Assembly (NCBI GenBank): GCA_937897985.1
Contig: CALCBD010000064.1
Span: 1 to 54,274, forward strand
Direction of reading: 5' to 3'
DNA: 54,274 nucleotides
Source of the DNA: an uncultured Paludibacter sp.
GTDB lineage: Bacteria; Bacteroidota; Bacteroidia; Bacteroidales; Paludibacteraceae
The notes beneath the pieces were generated by a model that made no database searches, had not been told where the DNA came from, and was given only the letters and a program-made list of their open reading frames with translations. A program made the translations under genes and the position numbers. Below, in pieces: positions 1 to 8,268 of the stretch (position 1 is the first letter of the stretch; each line of letters opens with the position of its first letter).

Positions 1-345
1 GTATGATTTGCGTTCAAAAAAAATTTTAAAGGTGAACGCAAATGACGCAAATAAAACGCAAATTTTCAGAAACCATACATCATTTAAATTTGACTCAAAG
101 CAGAAAATTGTAATTGCTTGATTTGTGAATATTTGCATGATTTACTTTCCAAAAAAAAATAAAGCTGAACGCAAATGACGCAAATAAAACGCAAATTTTT
201 AAAAACCATACATCATTTAAATTTGACGCAAAACAGAAAATTGTAATTGCTTGATTTGTGAATATTTGTATGATTTGCGTTCAAAAAAAATTTTAAAGGT
301 GAACGCAAATGACGCAAATAAACTGCAAATTTTTAAAAATCATAT
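1..345. repeat. Tandem direct repeat, period about 134 bp, 2.6 copies
   Basis: Three copies start at 1, 135 and 268, so the period is 134 then 133 bp; the third copy breaks down after about 345 and the array may continue left of the window. Each unit holds ATTTGCGTTC, an A/T spacer, then GAACGCAAAT, which form a 10-bp inverted repeat (degraded in copy 2), followed by more direct copies of ACGCAAAT. The result is an iteron-like cluster. No convincing gene lies in it; the 64-codon frame at 251-445 is built from repeat and low-complexity sequence. Function is unknown: protein-binding array, REP-type family or remnant of an element end. Confidence 0.85.
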
Positions 346-784
346 TTCCGGAAAAATACAGAGTTTGCTATTAAAAACAAAATTTATTTACAAAGCACAA
401 AAAAAAGACATAAGTACAGAAAAAAAGACAGTTATCCTTTGTTAAATAAAAATACTTTAATAACTTTACGACTTTATTATTAGGGAATTAAAACAAAGGA
501 GTGACTGATTGAAAGTTATAAAGGACATCAATACAAGCCGTGTTCTGTGCAGGTAATTATTTTTGAACGTAAATAAATTATAAAGCTACCACTTCAGATA
601 TTTAACCTATTGGAAATGTCCAATTATCGTCATTTATTCATTAATTTTATTGTATTTCAATGCCTTATAATTATTCAAGACCACGTATAAATGCGATGTT
701 TGTAAAATTCAATTGGGCATAAACAACTTTGGTTTGACATATACTTGTGTAAGGAGGCATTCAAAAAAACATTAAATTTTACAT
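346..784. other. Intergenic, no gene recognised
   Basis: This AT-rich stretch lies between the tandem repeats and the first convincing gene. I find no start-to-stop frame with coding character, no strong hairpin and no RNA gene. A weak promoter-like TATACTTG lies shortly before the gene at 785, but it has one mismatch to TAnnTTTG and no well-placed TTTG partner. Confidence 0.5.
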
Positions 785-1819
785 ATGAAAATTAATATTT
801 TAACATTTTTATTACTTTGGGGAATCTCATTAAATTCAATCTCTCAAATAACAAAATTGAAGTTAGACTTAGATAACCCTTATATTGGAGAAATACAAAA
901 ATATGATAGCTTAGAAAATATCAATTGTGAAAATGCAAAAAAACATATTGGTCAAACAATTTATCTTAAAGAAAATAATTATTCAAAAAAAGACGGTGTT
1001 TATTTCCCTTTAAATCTTCGTACAGATTCAACATTTAGAAAGTCCGATAAAAATTTGTATAAATCGGGTTCCTACAAAAATACTTCTATCGATGCGTGTA
1101 GTTATGAACAACTTAAAGGGAAATCATTTTATGTTAACAGATTGTTGTCAAATATTGAAAATAAAAACACTTTTTTATATGAAGGGTATTGTCTTGAACT
1201 AATTGAAACAACAAGCAAAGATATAGTTTATTTATACTTCAGAAATAATGAAAGTCCATTTAATCATTTTATGACACTTGGATATTTTGAAAAATTAAAG
1301 CAACTATATATTGGTAAAGATTTCTATTATTTAAACAATAGATGGAATGGTTCCAAACGTTCTGAAGATGGGGGATTATATGATTTAAAAAACGGAAATG
1401 ACAGAAAAGATATTCCAAAAAATGCTAAACTAAAATGTATTGATGTTTCGATTGAAGATGGAGGAGATAATAATATTTTGATTATTTTCGATGTATTAGA
1501 CTATGGCAAATCATTTGCATGGTTTGATGAAGTAGCTTTTACAGGTTATGGAAATAGTAAATTCGAGACATTTGAAGAACATAGAGTTAGAGTTGCAAAC
1601 GAACAGAAATTAATGAAAAAATATGGAGAAAAAATAGCTAATATTATAATAAATGGAGAAGTTAGAATTGGTTTTACAAAACAAATGTGCATTGAATCAT
1701 TAGGTGAACCAATTAAAATCAACAAAACCTCTGCAACTTATGGAGTGCACGAACAATGGGTCTATAATAGCAGCTATCTTTATTTTGAAAATGGTATTTT
1801 AAAAACAATTCAAAAATAA
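785..1819 (+). CDS. Secreted protein of unknown function with BamE/SmpA-like C-terminal segment
   Basis: A 344-aa product. It starts with a clear Sec signal peptide (MKINILTFLLLW, then a cleavage region near SISQ), so it is exported. The middle is Lys/Asn/Tyr-rich with no domain I recognise. The last 60 residues (GEVRIGFTK...SLGEP...W.Y....YFENGIL) follow the pattern of SmpA/OmlA (BamE-like) domains: a GxxxxxV-type start, LG-P turn, then a Trp-Tyr strand and a YFENG strand. This is pattern recognition only. There is no lipobox, so it is not an obvious lipoprotein. A small gene follows after 5 bases, suggesting joint transcription. Base composition is more AT-rich than the conserved genes later in the window, as for many accessory genes. 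Confidence 0.75.
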   Translation: MKINILTFLLLWGISLNSISQITKLKLDLDNPYIGEIQKYDSLENINCENAKKHIGQTIYLKENNYSKKDGVYFPLNLRTDSTFRKSDKNLYKSGSYKNTSIDACSYEQLKGKSFYVNRLLSNIENKNTFLYEGYCLELIETTSKDIVYLYFRNNESPFNHFMTLGYFEKLKQLYIGKDFYYLNNRWNGSKRSEDGGLYDLKNGNDRKDIPKNAKLKCIDVSIEDGGDNNILIIFDVLDYGKSFAWFDEVAFTGYGNSKFETFEEHRVRVANEQKLMKKYGEKIANIIINGEVRIGFTKQMCIESLGEPIKINKTSATYGVHEQWVYNSSYLYFENGILKTIQK

Positions 1820-1824
1820 GTAAT

Positions 1825-2073
1825 ATGGACTATTTTTTTGAAAACAGACTTGGATTTCAACGAAATTCATTTTTACGAATACAAACAACTATAAATAATA
1901 CACCAACTGTATCATTTATGATTGGTAATACAAAAGATTTTGACAACCCTATTTGCTATCAAATGACTCAAGTTGAAATTACAGAATTGATAGATATACT
2001 AAGAGATTATATTTCAAATAACAAAGAGAACAAGATTCAGCAATTTGATGAACATGAAGTCCTTCCTTTATAA
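1825..2073 (+). CDS. Small protein of unknown function
   Basis: An 82-aa product starting 5 bases after the previous stop, so very likely translated from the same transcript. No signal peptide or membrane segment. The C-terminal half (VEITELIDILRDYISNNKEN) looks like one amphipathic helix; the N-terminal half is probably beta (IQTTINNTPTVSFMIGN). The layout resembles small immunity or accessory proteins, but nothing in the sequence proves that. I do not recognise the family. Confidence 0.6.
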   Translation: MDYFFENRLGFQRNSFLRIQTTINNTPTVSFMIGNTKDFDNPICYQMTQVEITELIDILRDYISNNKENKIQQFDEHEVLPL

Positions 2074-2185
2074 AAATGAACGACCGCAAAATACTTACGC
2101 ATCCTATGCTCTGAACGACTCCCGAAGACGGGATCTGCGGCCCAACAAGGAAGCTTCGGTTGAACAGTATTCCCGTTAAGAATGA

Positions 2186-2216
2186 GACCTAACAGGTTTA
2201 CAAAACCTGTTAGGTC
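2186..2216. repeat. Perfect 14-bp inverted repeat (REP-like)
   Basis: GACCTAACAGGTTT, a 3-base loop (ACA), then AAACCTGTTAGGTC. The stem is perfect but no T-run follows on either strand, so it is not a standard intrinsic terminator. It lies about 110 bases after the small gene ending at 2073. I judge it a dispersed palindromic element; similar hairpins are common between Bacteroidota genes (recollection, not checked). Confidence 0.7.
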
Positions 2217-2237
2217 AGAAAATCATTAAAATCAGAA

Positions 2238-2257
2238 GTGGCATGCCACGTCTCTAC
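2238..2257. repeat. REP-like palindrome, copy 1 (left arm degraded)
   Basis: GTGGCATGCCACGTCTCTAC is the right part of the 28-nt palindrome found intact at 4915-4942; here the left GTAGAGAC arm is eroded. The following ACAGTGCTG is also shared with the copy at 4971-4993, so a longer unit was probably copied. The rest of the 2074-2546 gap holds only the hairpin at 2186 and AT-rich sequence. Confidence 0.7.
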
Positions 2258-2546
2258 AGTGCTGCTTTTGAAATATATACAGTTACTATTTTCAAATTCA
2301 AGAAGCAAGGAATTAACCGGCTTTGAAAATATAATTTTAATATTTTCAGTATAATTCAACATAGGTATAAAACCCTGAAAGTGAGCATTAAAACATTCAA
2401 TTCAGGTACTTACATAAATCATAGCCTTTATTTTACTTTATGTCAGCAAGATACTAACTATCAGATTCCCGTAATTAGCGTTCAAAATAATCTACAGTTA
2501 CAGTTCTTTTTCACACTTTTTTTTTTGAAAAAAAATTATATTTTTA

Positions 2547-2578
2547 TTTGAATTTGAAAATATTGTTTTTATATTTAC
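2547..2578 (+). promoter_or_regulatory. Bacteroidota-type promoter ahead of the 42-bp minisatellite
   Basis: TTTG at 2547-2550, a 19-base spacer, then TATATTTAC at 2570-2578. This fits the -33 TTTG / -7 TAnnTTTG pattern known for the primary sigma factor of this phylum, with an A for the final G of the -7 box. A transcript would start near 2585 and run about 95 bases before the ATG at 2680. Confidence 0.5.
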
Positions 2579-2679
2579 CGCCGTAAAATTCTCTTTTACA
2601 TCTCTTTATTTATCTCGTTTTTCTGCTGAGTAAATAGTCTTTTGTTTGTTTAACGTGATTAAAAACTTTATTTATAACT

Positions 2680-3030
2680 ATGAAAAATCAGAATTCTTCC
2701 ACCCGTTTAGGTTTTAACAGCACTGTTTTATCGTTAAAAAGCCTCAGTTTTATTCGAAATACAGAATATTTATCAGATACGGTTATTACCGTTTTTAAAT
2801 GTTACGTATTTATGAAGCAAACCTACTCAACTTTAGGAATGTATACCGAAAGTGTGCGACAACTTTTCTCAACATTCAGAATGTTCGTTGCACTTCTGCG
2901 ACAACCTTTCTCAACAATCAGAATGTTTGCTGCACTTCTGCAACAACCTTTTTCAACATTCAGAATGTTTGCTGCACATCTGCGACACACCTTCTGCAAC
3001 TTCAGACTGACTCCTGCACTACTGCGTTAA
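2680..3030 (+). CDS. Doubtful repeat-derived ORF
   Basis: 116 codons opened by ATG behind a plausible promoter. The second half is a 14-residue tandem repeat (FSTFRMFAALLRQP type) encoded by the 42-bp minisatellite. Because 42 is a multiple of 3, a second plus frame (2799-3071) is open too, and one minus frame also reads through the array, so an open frame here is weak evidence for a protein. There is no signal peptide; the repeats are rich in Phe, Arg and Leu. It may be a real small repeat protein, or a transcript with incidental coding potential. Confidence 0.25.
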   Translation: MKNQNSSTRLGFNSTVLSLKSLSFIRNTEYLSDTVITVFKCYVFMKQTYSTLGMYTESVRQLFSTFRMFVALLRQPFSTIRMFAALLQQPFSTFRMFAAHLRHTFCNFRLTPALLR

Positions 3031-3064
3031 GTTTTCTCAACAAAGAGAATAAATGCTGCATAAT
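2855..3064. repeat. 42-bp minisatellite, about five units
   Basis: The core TGCGACAAC or a variant recurs at 2855, 2897, 2939, 2981 and 3023, exactly 42 bases apart. The better-conserved units also contain AACATTCAGAATGTT, a 15-nt inverted repeat, so each unit could form a small hairpin. Copies at the right end are diverged but keep the spacing, which suggests age rather than recent slippage. Confidence 0.85.
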
Positions 3065-3326
3065 CAGATGAATCAGAAACTTTTTGTATTAACAAATTGA
3101 AAACCGATAACGTCAATGTTCCCTCATTTAAATCGTGAAATCCGCTGGTGACATTGAATGTACAAAGCCCCGGTTGATATGGCAAACAGGGTTATAAAAA
3201 ATAAAATTGATTATAGGAAATTAACGGTCAAATTATTAACTATTGATTATCTACAACTTACACGTTATTATTAAAATCCGAGAAAACAAATATAAGTGTA
3301 AATAACAATTTATCAGACAACCAGAC

Positions 3327-3962
3327 ATGAACAGATTTAAAAGTACAATATTATTGCTAACTATCATTTTTATTATTAAAATAATGCTTAGCTGTGGGAC
3401 AAAAAATGATATATACCCAATTTATTTCGATTATTCCACATTAAAAATATCTGTAAGAACAGTGTGGATTCCAAATATTAATTTTGACACTGTTAAAGTT
3501 ATTAAGGTCAACCGTAATAAAATCCAATTAATTCTTACTTTAGGTGATACAGTGAAGTCAAATTATTTGGGTCTATCAAGAGTAATTTCAAATATAAATG
3601 GTTTCGCAACTCTATCAGCTAGAGATTCATATTACGAGGAATATTTTACTGCTAATCAGAAGATTAATAAAATTGAAATTTATACATTACAAAACTTTAA
3701 TGATTCAATTCACTCCGGAGCTGATATTTCAAAAGAATTTTTAGTTGATAATGGAGATGCACTTTATACAAAAATATCCAATGCCGACGATATATTCAAC
3801 ATAAAATATTTCTCAAATCCTTATAATACAATTTATCTGGTATGTAAAATCCCTGCAAAAGGAGCTATCGGTCAATTCAGGGTCAAAGTCATTTTATCAG
3901 ACGAAAGAGTATTAGAAGCCAAAACACAACCTGTTCAATTTGTAGAAAATAATGAAAATTAA
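3327..3962 (+). CDS. Lipoprotein of unknown function
   Basis: A 211-aa product. The N-terminus has a charged start, a long hydrophobic stretch and a lipobox (MLSC, Cys about residue 23), so it should be lipid-anchored at the periplasmic or outer membrane. The rest alternates beta-strand-like segments with a C-terminal strand pattern (GAIGQFRVKVILSDERVLEA), suggesting a beta-sandwich fold. The reading frame overlaps the next gene by 11 bases, so translation is probably coupled and the two proteins may work together. Family not recognised; it resembles Bacteroidales DUF lipoproteins but I cannot name one with confidence. Confidence 0.7.
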   Translation: MNRFKSTILLLTIIFIIKIMLSCGTKNDIYPIYFDYSTLKISVRTVWIPNINFDTVKVIKVNRNKIQLILTLGDTVKSNYLGLSRVISNINGFATLSARDSYYEEYFTANQKINKIEIYTLQNFNDSIHSGADISKEFLVDNGDALYTKISNADDIFNIKYFSNPYNTIYLVCKIPAKGAIGQFRVKVILSDERVLEAKTQPVQFVENNEN

Positions 3963-4809
3963 GACATTATACCTTATTGTAATTGCAATAATTATTAATC
4001 AAAATATTATTGCAGAAACACCTTTAAAGTCTAAACTTTCAATAGGATTTGGCATACGGGACATGTGGCATACCCCCAACTCAACCACAAACAATCAGCC
4101 GATTGATTTAATCAATTATTTCGAATACACAGGCATATATCCTGCATACGAATATTTAGAAATTGCCGAACATCATTGGTGGAATAGCAAGTTTGAGACT
4201 GATATTAAAATAGCTGTAGATCCGGTTTTTTCACCAAATTATCTCTATTTGAAAGGAATTTTTAAATTTAAAAAAAATCTAGGTTTTTCGGCTATGTATA
4301 TCGCATTGCCACAATCGTTGCGATTGTATAAAGTATTTGAGAGCTTTGAACCGGTAGTAAATACTTATATAAAACAAACCGATGGAAAAGTTATTTACAA
4401 TTATGAACATTGTTTCGGTGCCGGTATTTATGTTCCGATTGATTACGATTTTTTTCATATAAATTTTTCATTAAATTTCTGCACAGGCTTATCGCCCGGC
4501 TATAACAGAACCGTACAACTGAATAGTTATTCTACTAATTATAAGGCAATTTACGATTATAATGTGAAATCGACAATTTCATTTTTTATTTTACCTGAAC
4601 TGGAATTTAATTTTGAAATTGTGACAATTGGGAAAGGGAGTTTAGGATTTCAGTTTAAATCAAATTGGATGCAAACTCAAAAAACAATTCCTTATAAGTT
4701 AAACAAAATGGAATGGACAAAAGATAATTCTATTGAACTGAATGTAAAACCCGTGCCTCAAAAAATCACTAAATTTGAATTAGATGGTGGCATTTATTTC
4801 CGTTGGTAA
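3952..4809 (+). CDS. Secreted, probable outer-membrane beta-barrel protein of unknown function
   Basis: A 285-aa product with a signal peptide (MKIKTLYLIVIAIIINQNIIA, cleavage near IAE). The mature part is rich in aromatic residues alternating with polar ones (for example YLYLKGIFKF, ELEFNFEIVTI, LGFQFKSNW), and it ends in aromatic-rich GGIYFRW, as expected for a barrel whose last strand ends in an aromatic residue. It overlaps the upstream lipoprotein gene by 11 bases. A lipoprotein plus a small barrel would fit an outer-membrane pair, but no substrate is indicated. Confidence 0.7.
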   Translation: MKIKTLYLIVIAIIINQNIIAETPLKSKLSIGFGIRDMWHTPNSTTNNQPIDLINYFEYTGIYPAYEYLEIAEHHWWNSKFETDIKIAVDPVFSPNYLYLKGIFKFKKNLGFSAMYIALPQSLRLYKVFESFEPVVNTYIKQTDGKVIYNYEHCFGAGIYVPIDYDFFHINFSLNFCTGLSPGYNRTVQLNSYSTNYKAIYDYNVKSTISFFILPELEFNFEIVTIGKGSLGFQFKSNWMQTQKTIPYKLNKMEWTKDNSIELNVKPVPQKITKFELDGGIYFRW

Positions 4810-4914
4810 TTTCTGAAAGAACATAATTGCCGGAAAAGCAAAAAGAACATAGCGTGAAAGTGTTTTTCATCAATTATCCGGCAGTGATTTTTTATACAGT
4901 GTTGATTTAGTGCA

Positions 4915-4993
4915 GTAGAGACGTGGCATGCCACGTCTCTACTACTTTTACAAATTCATTGTGCGAATCAGACGTGGCATGCCACATCTCTAC
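4915..4993. repeat. Pair of REP-like palindromes (copies 2 and 3)
   Basis: Copy 2 at 4915-4942 is a perfect 28-nt palindrome with arm GTAGAGACGTGGCA. Copy 3 at 4971-4993 lacks part of the left arm and has one change in the right arm, and continues into ACAGTGCTG as copy 1 does. They lie between the barrel gene and the convergent TonB receptor gene. The frame at 4923-5138 is only their translation. Such palindromes are typical REP elements, which elsewhere are moved by RAYT transposases; no such gene is in this window. Confidence 0.85.
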
Positions 4994-5026
4994 AGTGCTG
5001 TATCAGATATATAAAAACAGTTCCAT

Positions 5027-7444
5027 TTACAAATTCACAGGAACAATTACCTTCAAACTAACATTCCTGCCCATATTGAAGACCCCTGTCCTGCCCGTAT
5101 CATTATTTACTGGTGTATATTTCAACCTGCTTAAATGATTTTGATATGCAGTATCGGCAAGATTGGTGGCATTGAGAAATACCGATATTGTTTGTTTGTT
5201 CAGAATAAAATTAGAACCTAAAGAAGCATTCAGGAGTAAACAGGCCGGAGTAGGTGTTTCGGTACCAAATGCCGAAAAAACCTTATCCTGCCTGAAATAA
5301 TAATCCAACCCCAACGATATAAAGCTATTTTTCAAATACTTACCTATTTTATTAAATTCAGCCCTTAAGTCAGATTTCCATTTGGGTGCAGGTGTAAAGG
5401 GCAGGTACATGGTGGAGTCAGTAGACTGCAGCTGCTGAGCATTAACAAACGAAAAACTGTTTTCAAAGTGCAACCAATCCAGAGGATGAGGATGAATGTC
5501 GATTGAAAATTCGCCTCCATATAAATGTGCCTTTCCCTGAAAATATTTAAAAACCAAATCATTATCAATAACCGAATCGGTTCCCTGCAATGTATTTAGC
5601 TTATGTGCGAAAATAAAATTATTGATTGAATTCGAAAAAAGATTAAACTTCATGTTGACATGATGACTGCTGAAACCAGCTTCCGCATCAATTTGCAGGC
5701 TTGATTCGGGACGAAGAGCAAGATTACCGCTTTCGTAGCGTTGAGTTCCTTCATGCACTCCGTTAGCACTCAACTCGCTTATGTTGGGCGCTCTGAATCC
5801 TTTTGAGATATTGAGTTTCAGATTCCATTGTTGATCAGGTTGAAAACTCACACCGGTACTTCCGCTTATTCCTGTAAAATTTCCATCGAATTCCATGAAC
5901 CTGGTAACTGCCTGAGGATTATCATAGTAGGTTATTTCTTCGTTTTGATCGAGGTACAATGCATCGATGTGCTGATTACGATGATCGTATCGCAATCCGC
6001 CGCTTATATCAAATTTACCGATGGATTTCCGAAACATGGCAAAAGTCCCTATATCGAAGAGTTGGTATGCCGGAATAAGAAATTCAGAACCCCGATTATC
6101 AGAGTTTTGATACATTCCGCTTATACCAAAGGAAAACTCAGTACCATTAATGGCAGCAGCCTGATAATAAAGGCTGTAATTCAAAGTATTCAAACGAAAA
6201 AAAAGTCCGTAGTTGTTTGGATGCAGCACATCCTCAAATTCCTGACGACTGTTCTGTTGAAAGCCAAAGGTGGATTTCAGAGAGCCATCACCAATCAGGA
6301 TATTATTGTTCATCACTGCTTTATAATGATTCACCTGCTGATATGGAATTCCGTGTTTATAACTCATAAAATCTTTATTATCAGCAGGTAATTCATTGAA
6401 GGATCCATCATTTGCGGCAAATGGTTTTAAAAAGTCTCCTGTCGAACTATCTCTTAGCCCTTCTACTATTCCGGGCGTTAGCTGATAAGTACTTAAGGTA
6501 AGATGAGAGTAGCCCCACCATTTATTGACACCAATCAAAGCTGAAATTGCATTTTCGCTGAAACCTGAATTGTAAACGAAGCCATCAAATTTATTCCGAT
6601 ATGCATGAGCTGCTTTATTGCTGATTCGTAAATCCCAGAAATATGATTTTTTATGTCCAGCAAAATTCAAAGAATATGCATATAATCCATTGTTAGTCTG
6701 ATAATTGAGTAACAAGTTGAGTTTTTTAAAACCTACAGGTAAGATTGGAGCCGAAAGGAAGTTAATCACTCCTGCCATAGCATCCGAACCGTACATTAAA
6801 CTGGCCGGACCTTTAAGGATCTCGACCCTGTCCACATCAAATTCATCCATTTCGATCCCATGTTCGTCACCCCATTGTTGACCTTCCTGCCGGATACCAT
6901 CGTTCATTACAACAATTCGATTGTACCCCAGTCCGCGTATCACAGGTTTTGAAATACCGCTGCCTGTGGTGATTTGCGAAATTCCAGGCTGACTGCTGAT
7001 GGCATCGATTAAATTTGTCGATGAATGTTCACGAAGCTCACGGTTGCTGATCAGCGATACAGGTGCAGGCATTTTCTGCATTTGTACTGCACCCGACTGA
7101 CCTGTAACAGCAATCTCGTTGATTTCAATTATAGTTTCTTCGAGTACAAAATCTTTTTGAGTAATATCAGACAATTGAACTTTCATAACCTGCATTTTAT
7201 ATCCGAGTGAACTAACCTGAACCAAAACAGATTTAACCGGCAATTCTTCAATCCGGTATTGTCCGTACGAATCAGTTATGGCACCGGTTTTCAGTTCTGG
7301 TAAATAAATGGTAGCTCCAATAACCATTTCATTTTTCGCGTTTTTTACAATCCCGTACAATGAAGCATGTTGATTATCTGCAATTTCAGCAATGAGTGAA
7401 AAGGAGATGAAAAGCAATATAATTATTATTGACAGATTTTTCAT
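5027..7444 (-). CDS. TonB-dependent outer-membrane receptor
   Basis: About 805 aa when started at the ATG ending at 7444, where a signal peptide begins (MKNLSIIIILLFISFSLIAE); the frame is open to 7579 but the extra 45 residues carry no signal. Order: carboxypeptidase-regulatory-like domain (about residues 25-105 of the mature frame, ASLYGIVKNAKNEMVIGATIYLP), plug domain with VEILKGPASLMYGSDAMAGVINF, then a 22-strand barrel ending in VSLKVIVPVNL. It imports a substrate across the outer membrane using TonB energy. It differs from SusC (shorter, no SusD partner). A His/Cys-rich small protein lies upstream on the same strand, an arrangement typical of metal receptors of the ZnuD type; zinc, copper or another metal is therefore an inference. 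Confidence 0.9.
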   Translation of the reverse strand: MKNLSIIIILLFISFSLIAEIADNQHASLYGIVKNAKNEMVIGATIYLPELKTGAITDSYGQYRIEELPVKSVLVQVSSLGYKMQVMKVQLSDITQKDFVLEETIIEINEIAVTGQSGAVQMQKMPAPVSLISNRELREHSSTNLIDAISSQPGISQITTGSGISKPVIRGLGYNRIVVMNDGIRQEGQQWGDEHGIEMDEFDVDRVEILKGPASLMYGSDAMAGVINFLSAPILPVGFKKLNLLLNYQTNNGLYAYSLNFAGHKKSYFWDLRISNKAAHAYRNKFDGFVYNSGFSENAISALIGVNKWWGYSHLTLSTYQLTPGIVEGLRDSSTGDFLKPFAANDGSFNELPADNKDFMSYKHGIPYQQVNHYKAVMNNNILIGDGSLKSTFGFQQNSRQEFEDVLHPNNYGLFFRLNTLNYSLYYQAAAINGTEFSFGISGMYQNSDNRGSEFLIPAYQLFDIGTFAMFRKSIGKFDISGGLRYDHRNQHIDALYLDQNEEITYYDNPQAVTRFMEFDGNFTGISGSTGVSFQPDQQWNLKLNISKGFRAPNISELSANGVHEGTQRYESGNLALRPESSLQIDAEAGFSSHHVNMKFNLFSNSINNFIFAHKLNTLQGTDSVIDNDLVFKYFQGKAHLYGGEFSIDIHPHPLDWLHFENSFSFVNAQQLQSTDSTMYLPFTPAPKWKSDLRAEFNKIGKYLKNSFISLGLDYYFRQDKVFSAFGTETPTPACLLLNASLGSNFILNKQTISVFLNATNLADTAYQNHLSRLKYTPVNNDTGRTGVFNMGRNVSLKVIVPVNL

Positions 7445-7711
7445 TCTTGTTTTATTTTTAATAATTGAAAATATAATTTGAAAACATTTAAATATTGACA
7501 TACATTTTAGTGTGTATTTCTTTTTATAATCAACACAATAAAATAAACGATCTGAAAAAATCGAATAAAACAGGCTCAAATAATCAGATTACATTCTAAT
7601 TTTCTGAATTGCCTGAAAATGAACCCATACTCACATTCCGAAACTTTGTATAACATATTACGGCCGGTTTCAGAACAGGAATAGAAATTCACATTAAAAT
7701 TTTAAATGGAT

Positions 7712-8053
7712 TCAAATTGCGGGAGGAGCTCGTAGCTGAAGGCTACGAAAAGTTGAAAATGGAAGACCTGCAACCGTTTCAGCAGCTTTATCCCTTATGG
7801 TAAAAATATGAACGGAAGGAATTACAATGGCATTTTGAAATATAAAAACACAAAATTCAAATTCACAGACCTGACAATCGAAATGATGATCGGGTACAAT
7901 CATTACCTTGTCGTGATGAAAACCGTTAACTCTAACCGTACCGTTATGTTCAATCGCAATATGAACAGGTTTCACCAGCAATGCAATCAAAAAAACACTG
8001 AGACACAGAAGTGCCAGTGTTTTTTTAACTGTATTTTCGGGTACTGATTTCAT
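7712..8053 (-). CDS. Small His/Cys-rich membrane or periplasmic protein, possibly metal-linked
   Basis: 113 aa. An N-terminal hydrophobic segment (TLALLCLSVFLIALLV) is a signal or membrane anchor. The mature part is rich in His and has a DHHFDCQVCEFEFC motif (CxxC plus further Cys), a plausible metal site. It lies 267 bases upstream of the TonB receptor on the same strand and is probably expressed with it. The last dozen residues (RSLQLRAPPAI) are encoded by a REP-like hairpin at 7731-7747, suggesting that the original C-terminus was replaced by an inserted palindrome. The family resembles small CxxC proteins beside metal-uptake receptors in Bacteroidota, from memory only. Confidence 0.65.
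   Translation of the reverse strand: MKSVPENTVKKTLALLCLSVFLIALLVKPVHIAIEHNGTVRVNGFHHDKVMIVPDHHFDCQVCEFEFCVFIFQNAIVIPSVHIFTIRDKAAETVAGLPFSTFRSLQLRAPPAI
7731..7747. repeat. REP-like hairpin inside a gene end
   Basis: CGTAGC, loop TGAAG, GCTACG, flanked by GGAGGAGCT. It encodes the last residues of the small His/Cys-rich protein. There is no T-run on the minus strand after it, so it is not an obvious terminator. Confidence 0.55.
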
Positions 8054-8268
8054 TTTTGAAAATATTGAAAGATACGTTTAGCTGCATTGATAAACAATAG
8101 TAAAGACTTCATTTCAAACAAAGCAGGCAATAAAACATAATAATTTGTAAATTTATCCTTCACTTTGAGTAAAGGTTCAATCGTAAATATTTTAAAGCTT
8201 CAAACGTAAAAAATAATAGAATTGTTTTTGAAATAGAAAAAATCAGTTATGTTGTTTATTGTCAGCAA

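Noticed and set aside
1..345. CRISPR-like direct repeats
   Set aside because: Units are about 134 bp with internal hairpins and no spacers of uniform length; no cas genes.
251..445. 64-codon open frame inside the tandem repeats
   Set aside because: It reads through repeat and low-complexity DNA, has no domain and no coding bias.
2855..3064. CRISPR array in the 42-bp repeats
   Set aside because: The whole 42 bases are repeated, with no unique spacers, and there are no cas genes.
2799..3071. Second open plus frame across the minisatellite as a gene
   Set aside because: A repeat length divisible by 3 keeps several frames open automatically; no start signal.
4923..5138. 71-codon frame over the REP palindromes
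   Set aside because: It is the translation of palindromes and the 3' end of the convergent receptor gene.
7445..7579. Longer N-terminus for the TonB receptor
   Set aside because: The first 45 residues contain no signal, while the ATG at 7444 begins a normal signal peptide.
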